NCBI GenBank assembly: GCA_964518955.1
Contig: CAZFHS010000002.1
Coordinates: 158,585 to 222,584 of the forward strand
Origin: JBDGYW01 sp964518955
Lineage (GTDB): Bacteria > Gemmatimonadota > Gemmatimonadetes > Gemmatimonadales > GWC2-71-9
Length of the DNA: 64,000 nt
Reading direction: 5' to 3'
The notes below the pieces were generated by a model that was not told the origin of the DNA, did no database searches, and was given only the letters and a program-made list of their open reading frames with translations. How positions within the stretch are numbered: position 1 is the stretch's first letter; each line of letters opens with the position of its first letter. The position numbers and the translations under genes are program-made. Below, piece after piece: positions 17,401 through 26,700 of this stretch.

Positions 17401-17661
17401 ACTATACCGGCAACGCCATGTCTGCCGTCACGCTACGTTGAACCTGTCGAACAGGCTGAAGTGCAGACACCACCTCGTGTGGGGTTGCCAAGAGTTGCTA
17501 TGAACAAACGGCGAACATCGTTTGCCGAGGTCGAAGGTGGTATGACCGAGGCAGATGCAGTGCGTGAAGCCGGTCGATGCCTTCGCTGTGATCTTGAATT
17601 CACCAAGCCCGCGGAAACAACAGTGGAAGCGGAACTGCAGGAAGCGGGAGGTGTCAGTTGA
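14479..17661 (+). CDS. NuoF-GltD fusion: NADH/FMN flavoprotein joined to a glutamate-synthase beta-type FAD domain
   Basis: A 1060-aa fusion. Residues 1-110: thioredoxin-like [2Fe-2S] domain (CAGTACQASG, GCHGFCEMG). About 150-540: NuoF/HndC with the FMN/NADH loop RGRGGGGFPTG (about 185) and [4Fe-4S] motif SCGKCYTCRKG (about 475). About 548-640: eight cysteines for two [4Fe-4S] clusters (RCDAFVCADLVGAPCHSACP and VCGRTCDHKCESRC). About 650-1000: GltD/NfnB-like domain with FAD site VVGSGPAGLTAAHH and NAD(P) site GVIGGGNSAIDAA. This order is that of the B subunit in Bfu-type electron-bifurcating enzymes. Likely role: move electrons between NAD(P)H, ferredoxin and the FMN partner encoded downstream. 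The next gene overlaps its stop (TTGA). Confidence 0.88.
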   Translation: MPELLSIDDLRLLRSRVRDDTLNKPAKPCLVVCAGTACQASGANSIQRMVKNDLLQRELTDKVSLRITGCHGFCEMGPFILTEPQNALYVKLKREDVPRIVDAVLKDEYVEDLLYRDPASGKICYSQDEIPFFARQERQILSGNQEIDPIRFLQYISNGGYLSLEKVFADPNPEWVLEEVKKSGLRGRGGGGFPTGVKWEAAAKADGRSGKYVVCNADEGDPGAYMDRSILEGNPHSVIEGMIVGAYSMGATEGFIFVRSEYPLAIKHTVIALHHAREYGLLGKNILGTGFDYDISIVRSAGAFVCGEETALIRTIEGKVGEPRQRPPYPTEKGIFGKPTVINNVETWANVPLVFKLGADEYAKSGAEGNSGTKVFSLVGKVKNTGLVEVPMGASIKEIVHDIGGGAPEGGQIKAIQIGGPSGGCIPASRFDLPIDYDSLNEAGAIMGSGGLIVMDEDTCMVDVAKYFMSFLKDESCGKCYTCRKGTQRLYEILEDISKGNGTLAHLDLLQELAQVVQDTSMCGLGRSAPNPVLSTLRYFREEYIRHIEDKRCDAFVCADLVGAPCHSACPVDTEAWRYVAHIARGEYEEAYQAIREPNPFPSVCGRTCDHKCESRCKLGVTGHDPVAIRALKRFVTDSIEPSAYKPEYKDIDGERKRVAVVGSGPAGLTAAHHLSLSGHQVTVFEAEDRPGGMLVAGIPEFRLPRDILEKEIATLIDDNITLECNKALGRDFTVDSLFDDGYEAAFLALGAHKSKLLRIDGEDSEGVFPSIEFLKSWNLRGESQAKGHVGVIGGGNSAIDAARVAVRQEGVETVTIYYRRTRREMPAFEAEIEEALEEGIELKVLVTPVQIEANNGRIEAITFLENDLGDPDGSGRRRPIPRDGSEFSVKLDTLVVAISEEMEPFGKSQEECGGVEVAKWGAIVTDEKTQMTRREGVFAAGDAVTGPNTVIDAIAAGKKVAGAIERYLNGEPLTIPATPCLPSRYVEPVEQAEVQTPPRVGLPRVAMNKRRTSFAEVEGGMTEADAVREAGRCLRCDLEFTKPAETTVEAELQEAGGVS

Positions 17662-18338
17662 TTTCCCTGACAATAAACGGCCTGGACGTAAGCGTCGAGA
17701 AAGGTACGACTGTCCTCGAGGCCGCACAGTATCTGAGCTTGCCCATCCCGACACTCTGCCATATGGAGGGGCTGACGCCATACGGAGCGTGTCGGCTCTG
17801 CGTGGTGGAAATAGGGGAGGGGCCAAAGTCGCAGATCGTCACTTCGTGTACCTATCCGGCACAGGAAGGCTTGAAGGTACGGACCAGCTCGAAGAGGGTT
17901 GTGCAGGCGCGCAGAATGATCATCGAACTTCTGCTGGCTTCCTGTCCACAGTCCAAGACGATCCAGGATCTCGCCGCAGAACACGGCGTGCAAACGCAGC
18001 GCTTCAGACAGGAGCATGAAGACTGCATTCTGTGCGGCCGTTGTGTTCGAATGTGCGAGGAACAGATGGTGGCAGGCGCCATCGGATTCAGAGGCCGAGG
18101 CGAGCATCGTAGTATCGGAACGCCGTTCGACGAGAAGTCGGAGGTGTGCCGTTTGTGCGGAGGATGCCAGTACGTATGTCCAGTCTGCGAACTCCGCTGC
18201 ACTTATACTGAACCGGACAAGGCTGTCTACGGTGGGTGTGCGAACATCCCCATGCCGTGTATAGAGAAACCGGATTTCGACGATATGATGTGTTACATGG
18301 AACCATGCGCCGCATGCGAGATTGACAAACAGGAGTAA
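17658..18338 (+). CDS. NuoG-N-terminus/HndD-like iron-sulfur (ferredoxin-type) subunit
   Basis: A 226-aa protein with the plant-type [2Fe-2S] set CHMEGLTPYGACRLC ... SCTYP (residues about 34-75), then CILCGRCVRMCEE (about 125) and CRLCGGCQYVCPVCELRC (about 160), which can bind two [4Fe-4S] clusters. Such proteins are the electron wire of HoxU, NuoG and hydrogenase modules; here no molybdopterin or hydrogenase domain follows, so it ends as a free wire or docking subunit. The start is TTG at 17658, overlapping the preceding stop; the following gene begins 4 bases after its stop, so the cluster is translationally coupled. Confidence 0.82.
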   Translation: MISLTINGLDVSVEKGTTVLEAAQYLSLPIPTLCHMEGLTPYGACRLCVVEIGEGPKSQIVTSCTYPAQEGLKVRTSSKRVVQARRMIIELLLASCPQSKTIQDLAAEHGVQTQRFRQEHEDCILCGRCVRMCEEQMVAGAIGFRGRGEHRSIGTPFDEKSEVCRLCGGCQYVCPVCELRCTYTEPDKAVYGGCANIPMPCIEKPDFDDMMCYMEPCAACEIDKQE

Positions 18339-18342
18339 CAAC

Positions 18343-19926
18343 ATGCAAATGTCCAGAATAAACGCGTCCGCAGCGACGCTCACCAAAAATCGCACACCCG
18401 ACTCCATCGTACCCACGTCCGGCATGTGTGTCACTTGCGTTGACGGCTGCACCGGCATGTGTGAGATCGGCAAGTCCGCGTACCGCGGACACGAGTGCAT
18501 CTATCCCCAACCGTTTGGGGTGATCACTACGGCGAGTGAAAAAGACTACCCGCTCGGTTATGATCACCTGAATATCATCGGTGGTGTGGTCGGAGCAGAG
18601 GGTGTCGAAGCCGATAGCGACAAGGCAATATTCCCGGCGGTGGATCTTTCCGTCAGGTTTGGCCACGACGATGGAATCAAGTTCCGTTTGCCGTGGATCA
18701 TTCCAGGAATCGGATCGACCAACATCGCCAGAGACAACTGGGACGGGCTAGCCATAGGCTCCGCCCTTTCCGGCACCGGTCTGACCATCGGAGAGAACAT
18801 AGTTGGGATGGATCCCAAATCGGAATTTTCCAAGGGATACGTGACACACAGTCCGGAAATGGTCAAGCGTGTGAGTCTCTACAAGGATGCTATGCGGGAT
18901 GGTTGGGGCGCCATCATTGTGCAGTCCAACGTCGAAGGCACCAGACTCCGCGAGCACGAATACGCCATCGAGAAGCTCGGTGCCGAGGTCGTAGAATTGA
19001 AGTGGGGCCAAGGGGCCAAGAATATCGGTGGCGAAGTCAAGATCACCGATCTCAAGAAAGCTCAGATGCTATATGACCGTGGTTACGTGGTCTTGCCGAA
19101 TCCCACTGACCCCGACGTCATAGAGGCCTTCGAACGTGGTTCATTCAAGGAATTCGAACGCCACTCCCGCGTCGGTATGGTCACGGAAGAGGGCTTCGCC
19201 AGCCGAGTAGAAGAACTCAAGAAGGCCGGCGCGAAGTACATATTCCTCAAGACTGGTGCATACCGACCGTTCGCTCTGGCTCAGGCAATCAAGTACGCGT
19301 CGAAGTACGGAATCGACCTGCTCACAGTGGATGGAGCTGGGGGCGGCACGGGAATGAGCCCGTGGAGAATGATGAACGAGTGGGGCGTTCCGCCGCTCGA
19401 GCTGCACTCATTGCTCTACAAGTATGCTAAACGACTCTCCGACAAGGGCGAACACGTGCCGGCACTCGCCGTAGCAGGTGGTTTCACATTCGAGGATCAG
19501 ATCTTCAAGGGGCTGGCTCTTGGTGCACCATTCGTCAAGTTGATCGGTATGGCGCGCTCACCGATCGCTGCGACAATGGTTGGTAAGACGCTTGGCAAGA
19601 CGATCGACGCACACGAAGTGCCGGTCTACGTCGAGCGGTTCGGGACCACGCGCGACGAGGTGTTTGTCACGGCTGCAGAACTTCGGAACGAAATCGGCGA
19701 CAAGGAGTTCGAGAGCTTGCCGACCGGAGCTATCGGTCTGTATACCTATTATGAACGTCTGGCGCAGGGCCTCCGCCAATTGATGGCAGGGAGCCGCAAG
19801 TTCGCCATGCAATACATGACCAGAGATGACCTGTGCTGCTTGACGAAGGAATCGGCGGAAGTCTCAGGAATCCCCTACGTCATGGACCTGGATGAAGAGG
19901 AAGTCGACAAGATGCTCGACTGCTAG
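18343..19926 (+). CDS. Stand-alone FMN-binding glutamate synthase domain protein
   Basis: A 527-aa protein matching the FMN-barrel (synthase) domain of GltB, as in archaeal-type split glutamate synthases: TVDGAGGGTGMSPWRMM (about 328-344), LAVAGGFTFEDQIFKGLALG and FVKLIGMARSPIAA. It has no glutaminase (GATase II) domain and no GltB C-terminal beta-helix. The N-terminus carries a cysteine cluster, CVTCVDGCTGMCEIG ... HEC, likely an Fe-S site, and the C-terminus has DLCCLTKE. ATG 18343 is chosen because AGGAG lies 7 bases before it. With the NuoE/NuoF-GltD/ferredoxin genes it probably forms one redox complex, possibly an amino-accepting or glutamate-linked bifurcating enzyme. The reaction is not proven by sequence. 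Confidence 0.85.
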   Translation: MQMSRINASAATLTKNRTPDSIVPTSGMCVTCVDGCTGMCEIGKSAYRGHECIYPQPFGVITTASEKDYPLGYDHLNIIGGVVGAEGVEADSDKAIFPAVDLSVRFGHDDGIKFRLPWIIPGIGSTNIARDNWDGLAIGSALSGTGLTIGENIVGMDPKSEFSKGYVTHSPEMVKRVSLYKDAMRDGWGAIIVQSNVEGTRLREHEYAIEKLGAEVVELKWGQGAKNIGGEVKITDLKKAQMLYDRGYVVLPNPTDPDVIEAFERGSFKEFERHSRVGMVTEEGFASRVEELKKAGAKYIFLKTGAYRPFALAQAIKYASKYGIDLLTVDGAGGGTGMSPWRMMNEWGVPPLELHSLLYKYAKRLSDKGEHVPALAVAGGFTFEDQIFKGLALGAPFVKLIGMARSPIAATMVGKTLGKTIDAHEVPVYVERFGTTRDEVFVTAAELRNEIGDKEFESLPTGAIGLYTYYERLAQGLRQLMAGSRKFAMQYMTRDDLCCLTKESAEVSGIPYVMDLDEEEVDKMLDC

Positions 19927-19948
19927 TTGCTGAGCTTCGTTTGGTCAT

Positions 19949-19982
19949 CCAGCCGCTGGCGGGAAACACCTCTGGCGGCTGG
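19949..19982 (+). terminator. Terminator after the NuoF-GltD/FMN cluster
   Basis: Stem CCAGCCGC/GCGGCTGG with an 18-base loop, followed by TTTTGTATTTTT. Lies 22 bases past the stop of the FMN-domain gene and before ilvE. A TATAAT at 20020-20025 may be a -10 for ilvE, but no -35 with proper spacing is seen. Confidence 0.75.
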
Positions 19983-20106
19983 TTTTGTATTTTTCACCAC
20001 TGTGCACTCTCGGTTACCTTATAATGGTGCGCGTGAGGCTGTGAAGACGCGCGTGATGAAGGCGATTCTTGACGTTTGGCACACGTACTGACCTAGGGAG
20101 GAATAG

Positions 20107-21168
20107 ATGCAGCTGAGCATCACCAGAGCGGATCAACTCAAGCCTCACCCAGACGATTCTGACCTGCGTTTTGGCGATGTGTTCACCGATCACATGTTTT
20201 CGATGGATTACAATCCTGATAAGGGCTGGCACGATCCGCGCATAGAACCATACGGACCAATACAGATGGATCCCGCCACGATGGTGCTTCACTATGGCCA
20301 GGCGATCTTCGAAGGCCTCAAAGCATATCGGAACGTAAATGGGGGCGTCCAGTTGTTTCGGGCGAAGGACAATCTCAGCAGGCTCAATCGATCGGCCCGG
20401 AGGCTGTGCATTCCGGACGTTGATGAAGCGTTCTCGCTCGACGCCCTGAAGCAGTTGATTGCCATCGAAAAGGATTGGGTTCCCAGCTCTCCAGGAACGG
20501 CGCTGTACATCCGACCCACGATAGTGGCAATGGACCCGTTCCTCGGCGTACGAGCATCACACACATATCGGTACTACATCATCCTCGGCCCGGTAGGCGC
20601 GTATTACGCTGCTGGCTTCAACCCAGTGAAGATTCTGGTGACAAAGAAATTCGTGCGCGCAGTGAGAGGCGGTGTTGGAGAAGCGAAGACACCAGGCAAC
20701 TATGCGGCCAGTCTGCTGGCAGGCGAACGCGCCAAGGACGAAGGATACGCCCAAGTTCTATGGCTCGACGGTGTGAATCAGGAGAACGTTGAAGAAGTGG
20801 GTGCGATGAACATCTTCTTCCTCATTGACGACGAACTCGTGACACCGAAGTTGAACGGTAGCATACTCCCCGGAATCACACGGGAGTCAGTATTATTTGT
20901 GGCCAAGAAGTGGGGCATGAATGTGTCGGAACGTGACATCGGCATTTCGGAGGTGTTCGACGCACACCGAGCCGGGAAACTGCAGGAAGTTTTCGGATCT
21001 GGGACGGCAGCCGTCGTGTCACCTGTCGGAGAACTCAAATACGGTGACGACGTGATTGCCCTCGGCGATGGCTCGGTAGGACCGTTCGCACAAAAGCTCT
21101 ACGACGCCATCACAGATATCCAGTACGGCAAGGCCGAAGATCCCGACGGATGGATTGAAGAAGTCTAG
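20107..21168 (+). CDS. ilvE: Branched-chain amino acid aminotransferase
   Basis: A 353-aa class IV PLP aminotransferase that moves the amino group between glutamate and leucine, isoleucine or valine. Visible are YGQAIFEGLKAYR, the PLP lysine in GEAKTPGNYAASLL, GYAQVLWLDGVNQENVEEVG and the phosphate-binding GSGTAAVVSPVG. Length and motif order fit the group II enzymes. GGGAGGAA lies 5 bases before ATG 20107. It follows a terminator, so it is probably transcribed on its own together with the overlapping small gene. Confidence 0.93.
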   Translation: MQLSITRADQLKPHPDDSDLRFGDVFTDHMFSMDYNPDKGWHDPRIEPYGPIQMDPATMVLHYGQAIFEGLKAYRNVNGGVQLFRAKDNLSRLNRSARRLCIPDVDEAFSLDALKQLIAIEKDWVPSSPGTALYIRPTIVAMDPFLGVRASHTYRYYIILGPVGAYYAAGFNPVKILVTKKFVRAVRGGVGEAKTPGNYAASLLAGERAKDEGYAQVLWLDGVNQENVEEVGAMNIFFLIDDELVTPKLNGSILPGITRESVLFVAKKWGMNVSERDIGISEVFDAHRAGKLQEVFGSGTAAVVSPVGELKYGDDVIALGDGSVGPFAQKLYDAITDIQYGKAEDPDGWIEEV

Positions 21169-21368
21169 TGGCTGATGCGAAAGACCGCCGCTCGAACCCA
21201 GAGCGGATATGCATCGTCTGTCTCCAGGGCCAGTACGTGATGCGCATTCCCAGGGACACCGACATCGATCCCGAGAAGGATGAAATGCGCATGCCCTGGC
21301 ACATAGAGGCCTGCAATCGCTGCGGCCACGTTCAGATCTTCAGGAGGGATTGGAAAGATCCGAACTGA
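21168..21368 (+). CDS. Small zinc-ribbon-like protein overlapping ilvE
   Basis: 66 aa, starting at GTG that shares one base with the ilvE stop (TAGTG). It has CIVC near residue 15 and CNRCGH near residue 50, a pair spacing fit for one zinc. Charged tail RRDWKDPN. The tight coupling to ilvE and the following hairpin support a real gene. Function not recognised. Confidence 0.6.
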   Translation: MADAKDRRSNPERICIVCLQGQYVMRIPRDTDIDPEKDEMRMPWHIEACNRCGHVQIFRRDWKDPN

Positions 21369-21391
21369 GCGTCAGCTCGTCAGCAACACTC

Positions 21392-21429
21392 AGCGGCTAG
21401 TGGGAGCGAGACGACTTCCGCTGGCCGCT
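21392..21429 (+). terminator. Hairpin after the ilvE unit
   Basis: AGCGGCTAGTGGGAG pairs with CTTCCGCTGGCCGCT through several G-U pairs around an 8-base loop, followed by TGTGTTTCTG. Placed between the small zinc-ribbon gene and the SDR gene. Confidence 0.5.
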
Positions 21430-21479
21430 TGTGTTTCTGCATTTGAGAACAGAATGGTACGACAGGACGAGGAGTAGAA

Positions 21480-22232
21480 ATGTTTGGCTTGAAAAACAAG
21501 CGAGTGGTGATCACGGGCGGAGCCAGCGGGATTGGAGCTGCCACGGTCGAGCGATTCCTGGAAGAGGGATCTCGAGTTCTCGTGATCGATCGAGACGGTG
21601 ATGCGTGCGAGGAGATGGCCGGTACACACTCGGAGCTAGCGGGAACGATAGTAGCTGATGTCGCGGATCCAGACGCAGTGGCCCGGGCGTTCGACCAAGT
21701 GGACGATTCGCTGACTGGCGTTGATGTGCTGGTGAACAACGCGGGCATCAGCATCAGGCACTCATTTCTCGATATCACTCCTGCGGAGTGGCAAAGTGTG
21801 CAAAATGTGAATCTGAACGGTGTCTTTTACGTGGCTCAGCAGGCCGCACGCCGGATGCGAGCGCAGGGCGGGGGAGTGATCCTGAATATGGGGTCGACGA
21901 ATGGCATTATCGGGAGCCCCAATTATTCCGACTACAATGCGTCTAAGGCCGGGGTTATCGAGCTGACACGAACAATGGCGCTCGAGCTTGCGCCCACCGT
22001 TCGCGTTAACGCAGTCTGCCCTGGTTATATACTCACGCCAATGCAGGAGGTTGAGTACACGCCCGAGATGATGCAGGCCGTCAACGACAAGATTCCGCTG
22101 GCCAGGCACGGGCTGCCTGAAGAGGTGGGGGCACTTTTTGCCTTTTTGGCTTCGGACGATGCGCAGTATCTCACGGGCCAAACGTTTGTCATAGACGGCG
22201 GCGAGGTGGCGGGAGGATTGGCCAGTAGATGA
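21480..22232 (+). CDS. Short-chain dehydrogenase/reductase (SDR)
   Basis: A 250-aa classical SDR: cofactor loop TGGASGIGAATVE (residues about 12-24), NNAG motif at about 84, catalytic Ser in NMGSTNG, and YNASK (Tyr and Lys) near 155. The acidic residue in VIDRDGD after beta-2 suggests NAD(H) rather than NADP(H). It resembles FabG-like and sugar or alcohol dehydrogenases; the substrate cannot be told. The following gene starts within its stop (ATGA). Confidence 0.87.
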   Translation: MFGLKNKRVVITGGASGIGAATVERFLEEGSRVLVIDRDGDACEEMAGTHSELAGTIVADVADPDAVARAFDQVDDSLTGVDVLVNNAGISIRHSFLDITPAEWQSVQNVNLNGVFYVAQQAARRMRAQGGGVILNMGSTNGIIGSPNYSDYNASKAGVIELTRTMALELAPTVRVNAVCPGYILTPMQEVEYTPEMMQAVNDKIPLARHGLPEEVGALFAFLASDDAQYLTGQTFVIDGGEVAGGLASR

Positions 22233-22885
22233 TGTCTTCTGTTAAATTGCCAGCTGTGACCGCTTCCACTGTGTTCCAACGATTCGCCGCCCGCGTTTGC
22301 CGGTTTGCGGCAACCATCATGCTGATGATCACTGCAACGACATCTGGTGCGTCACTATTGGCCCAGCAAGGAGCTGACACCTTGATGTATGTCGGCTTGG
22401 AGTGGCCGGCAGTAGGTTCGCAGCTGGGCGACAACTACGACGAGTTCTTCAGAACGCCCGTTAGCCAGAACGTGATGACACGGCAACTCCACGTAAGGAT
22501 CACGCGCGGCACGCATGAGACGGCGCTCGTCATGCTCAGGGAGGCCGGGTACGCGGTCAAGGAGGGCTCGCCCAATCCTCAGCCGTCAGAGCTTTCGCCG
22601 GGTACCAGGTATGCTCTACGCGGACGATTGGAGGAGTTCTCCCTCGACACCAGGGGCAGAACAGATCGGCGCGTTGAAGTGAAGCTTACGATTCGTTGGG
22701 ACGTGTTGGCACTTCCCGGTGGTCGCGTGGCCTATGCCAAGGAGTTCAGGTCCGAGTCGGAAGTACGACTCGACGGTGACAGGTTCGGTAGCTACTTCAC
22801 GGCGACTACGCAGGCCTTTGAAGAGGTCGTCGCCGAATTACGATTAGATGAAGCTTTTGTAGCCCTACTGGCAGCCGGAGGGTGA
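22229..22885 (+). CDS. Exported protein of unknown function
   Basis: 218 aa. An N-terminal hydrophobic stretch (FAATIMLMITATTSGASLLAQ, about residues 25-46) looks like a signal peptide with cleavage after LLAQ. The mature part has a beta-rich pattern, RLEEFSLDTRGRTDRRVEVK and VEVKLTIRWDVLALPGGRVA, similar in feel to ABC-transport auxiliary or LptE-like periplasmic proteins, but I do not recognise a family. Start overlaps the SDR stop by ATGA, so it is co-translated with it. It converges with the Ig-like gene, 24 bases away. Confidence 0.6.
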   Translation: MMSSVKLPAVTASTVFQRFAARVCRFAATIMLMITATTSGASLLAQQGADTLMYVGLEWPAVGSQLGDNYDEFFRTPVSQNVMTRQLHVRITRGTHETALVMLREAGYAVKEGSPNPQPSELSPGTRYALRGRLEEFSLDTRGRTDRRVEVKLTIRWDVLALPGGRVAYAKEFRSESEVRLDGDRFGSYFTATTQAFEEVVAELRLDEAFVALLAAGG

Positions 22886-22909
22886 CGGGGCAGATTGCAG
22901 TCACCCCTA

Positions 22910-23797
22910 CTACGGATCGCTCACCGTCAACTGATCGCTTTGGCCCTCCGTGTACCCTGTCGCAGTTGCCGTCACCGTAACGGATCCGGCAGATAGGTAG
23001 TTGAGAGATACGCTCGAGTAATACGTGCCCTCCGAGATAACGAGAGTCGTCTGACTCTGCCCTCCAAAATCAGCGACCGAGGCGTTGTCCACAGTCAGGG
23101 TTACGGTGAGGTCTTGGTTGACCTCACGAGCACTCCCAGTATGGTCGTGAGTGTAGATATAGAACGTACCGCTGCTTCCCGTGGTTCCAGTCGTGGGGCC
23201 ATTCACGTACAGAACGGGTGTACCGACAACCGTCGATGCCGGATCGGAGTCTGTAAATCCGTCTGCGGTGGCCTGGATATCGGTGGTACCGAGGTCCTCT
23301 CCAACTACCGTGAAGTAACCGTTACTGCTTCCGGGCAAAATCAGTACCGTTTGCGGTGAAACACTCGCTGCCGTTGGGTCGCTGCTGGTGAGCGTTACCG
23401 TGGCCGTATCGGTAGCCGGCATGGCGAAAGGACTGTAGACGCGCGCATTATCGGCACGCTGGCCCACCCCGAGTGTCCCTGGCATTGACGAAAGCGTCAA
23501 CTGCGGCACCTCGACCGTTAGAACATTTGAGGTATCTGGCGCATATCCGGCTGCAGATGCCACGATCCGAGCAGTACCCTCGGAGACCGGGGTCCATGAA
23601 GCTCGCGTGTAGTAGCTGCCGGCCGACACAGTGACCGTAGTACTGTCTAGGCTCAACACTGAGGGGTTGGTGGACGACAGGGTGACTGTCAAGTCATTCC
23701 TCACCTGTCTGCTGCTGCCAGTTTCATCTTCCGTGTATATACTGAACTCCCGCGACGGTCCTCCCACAAAGCCAGTTCCGCTGACGTTCAAGGCAAT
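22910..23797 (-). pseudogene. C-terminal part of the Ig-like surface protein, cut off by an in-frame TAA
   Basis: In the same frame as the gene ending at 23798, directly after its TAA. About 295 aa of Big-type beta-sandwich repeats (SSTNPSVLSLDSTTVTVSAG, SSDPTAASVSPQTVLILPG). The junction reads VQTP-stop-IALNVSGTG; CAA to TAA is a single change, and the repeat pattern continues without loss. A TTG at 23791 could restart translation, but no ribosome site is visible. Either a nonsense mutation removed the last three or so domains, or the base is an error. Confidence 0.6.
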
Positions 23798-26700
23798 TTA
23801 AGGCGTTTGCACTATCAATACGCTGGTTCCTTGCGTGAATCCTGGCGCCGTCGCGGTTATCTGAACCGATGCCACCGTGTTCTTGGCGTAAACCGTGAAG
23901 TAACCCGAGTACGTCTGCCCTGGCGGAATCTGAACAGTATCACTCGAGAAGCCTGCAACGGACGTATCGCTCACTTCGAGCGCGACGTACGTCGTGTCGG
24001 CAACTCCATTTGGTATGGTCACTCTGTATGAGGGGTACTGTTGCCCCATGCCAAGCGTCATGCTCGCCGGGTTGATCGCCACTGCCGGAGCTGTGACCAC
24101 AACCACATTTGTCGTGTCATGCTTCCAAGGATCGGCGGCGCTCACAATGATTTGTGCCGTGCCGGGGCCGCTGGCTATGAGCCGAATGTTGCTTATGGAA
24201 CTCGACTGAGCGGGGAGGTTCCAGATCGGTGTCGAATCCACTCGTATCACCATGGAATCCGTCGATGCCACCGTGATCGGCAGCGTGTCGGTCACCGGGT
24301 GGGAAGTGTAGGTGTTCGGATATGCCCCGGAGCCAGCCAGTGAATCTGTGCTATACACGCGCAAGTAGAACGTATCGTTGACTACTACGCCGGCGGTTAA
24401 GTCTCGCGCGAACAGCCAGGGCCGCGTTATCAGCATCGACGTGGTACCGTCGACGAAATTCGTCGCAGAGGCCGTGATCGTGTCGTACCCCACTGCTGTC
24501 CCGGCCCATCGGAAGCTGGCTGAGGTCTGCCCGGGTGCGAGTTTTACTGTGTCGGGAACTGCCCCGCGCACGGTGCCTGGATGCGTAAACGTTATGTATG
24601 TCGTGTCAGGCAATCCGTTCGGACTCGGGATCTGGACTCCTGGTGAAGCGTACTGATCGACCGCCGCCCTGGTGTTGGAGTACGCCTGGTAGAACGTTAT
24701 CGGTGACGGGTTCACCGTTATCGACACCGAGTCGGTCACATATCCCGGTGCGCTCCAGCGCATGTATGCCTGCCCGGTATTCTGGATCAGTACATTTGCA
24801 GTGGCGGAGTAGTACGAACCCGGCAGGATCGTGACGGTAGTCGAGTCGACGGTGAACACGGAGGGATCAGAAGACTCCAGAGTCGCAACCACCGTATCGA
24901 GCGTGTTGTGTGTCGAACCATACAGGTCGGTGGTGCGCATGGTGAATGCGTCAAAACCGGCGGTCACATACATGGAGGCAGTCAATCCAGACGGACCCAG
25001 ATGGCTCGTGGTCACCGACACGCCCACCGTGTCCGGCTCGTAGCCGGGCGCCGTGGCAATGATCGACGTGCTGCCGGGCTGCTGGCCGTATATCTCATAG
25101 CTCTGTCCGGTATTCCCGGTTGGGAAGATCACGGAGTCCGTGACGGTGGCCACACTCGGGTCGAGGCTTTGCAGCGACACTGTCACCGGTGCTGGTGCCG
25201 ACGTGGGCAGATAGACGGAACCTGTGGACATCTGACGCGTGCCGGTCCGGCTGGAGCTGATGCTCAGTTTGGGGGCGTTCACCGTCACCAACACAGAGTC
25301 GCTCAGGTGGCCGTCTGCGGAAGCGACCAGATGGGCCGTTCCAGCCCCAACGGGGCGGAGGCCCAGGTATCCATTTGCGTAGCTTCGAAGCGAATCCACG
25401 ACAGCCGTGGGTACATCTACTGCCAGTACTGACGGATCGCGGGACGTAACCGAAACGGTGAGCGTGTCTAAACGGGGATGATCGGTTCCAATAGAATCCT
25501 GTGTGTATACCGTCCAGTTGATGGCCGGCCCGCCTACCGTCTGTGTGTAGACGTAGTACGGCTCCACCTTTGGAGTGGTCACCGTCATTGCTTGGCGGCC
25601 CTCTACCCACCCACTCCTGCTGGCAATGATCGTATCGAGACCGGCTTGGAAGCCTCCGTAGAAGAAATTGGCGGACGTCCGGCCTTCGTCGATCACGACG
25701 CTGTCGACTTCTGTTCTGCCTACATTGGAGTTTGCGGTGGACAAATGCACAGTGAGGTCACGGTCCATCGAGTTGGGCACACTCACGCGCAAATAGGCAC
25801 GCTGCATTGCTCCGACTCTGGCCACGTAAGGGCTATAAATGTAGAAGCTGAACTGGGCCAACGAAGTCGTGACCGTAGATGGGAGCCCCACCCAGCCTGC
25901 TGCTTCAGGCGTGAGAGTGGCGGACCCCACGCCGTTACCCTGCAGATCGATCTCCACCGATAGTTGACCGCCCGGTATTGTGGCGAGGCTCGGATTGCCC
26001 ACCGCAACCAGATCGTCGCTGGTCGCGACATTGACCGCGAGGCCACCCTGAGGCGCCGGATCCGACAGGAAGACCAACACGCGCCGCGCTTCCGCCGAGT
26101 TGATGCTGAAGCTGGTTTCACGGCTCGTCGGATCTGTTACGTCGCGGAACTCGATCGTCGACAGTACCCCAACCGTGAGCGTGTCCGGTGCGAAGATCGC
26201 AGCCTGGTCAGTTGCGGTGACTGTCACCACTCCTGCTTCACGACCCTGGAATGTCACCGTCTGGCTGGTCTGACCGTTGTAGAACGTTACTGTGGGCGTA
26301 GTCGGTTTGAGTATCATCGTATCGCTCGACACAACATCCACGACCACACCATCAACTGGGGCGGGAACGGAAAGCAGGATTGCCTGTTGGAGCGAAGCTC
26401 CTCGTCCTACCGAGATGCTGTCAGCACCCCACTGCAATACCTGCGGAGGCGCGGCCACTACGTCGACGTAAGCGGAGTCCGTGAGACCGGCGTCGTCTCC
26501 GACGACATATGTCGCGCCGAGTTCGACTCCGGCTACGCGACCGGTCGCATCTACGGTCGCAACGGCGGTATTACGCGATAGCCAGGTGACGGACCTGCCG
26601 GGTACCTGGTAGCCGTTCCGATCGTACGTGTACCCCGTGAGGTTGGCCACTCCGCCAACGCCTATCACCGGGCTGTTGGGGAGTACAGCGAAGCTCGACG

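Noticed and set aside
23798..23800. Selenocysteine or stop read-through explaining the broken Ig-like gene
   Set aside because: The stop is TAA, not TGA, so SelA-dependent decoding cannot apply.
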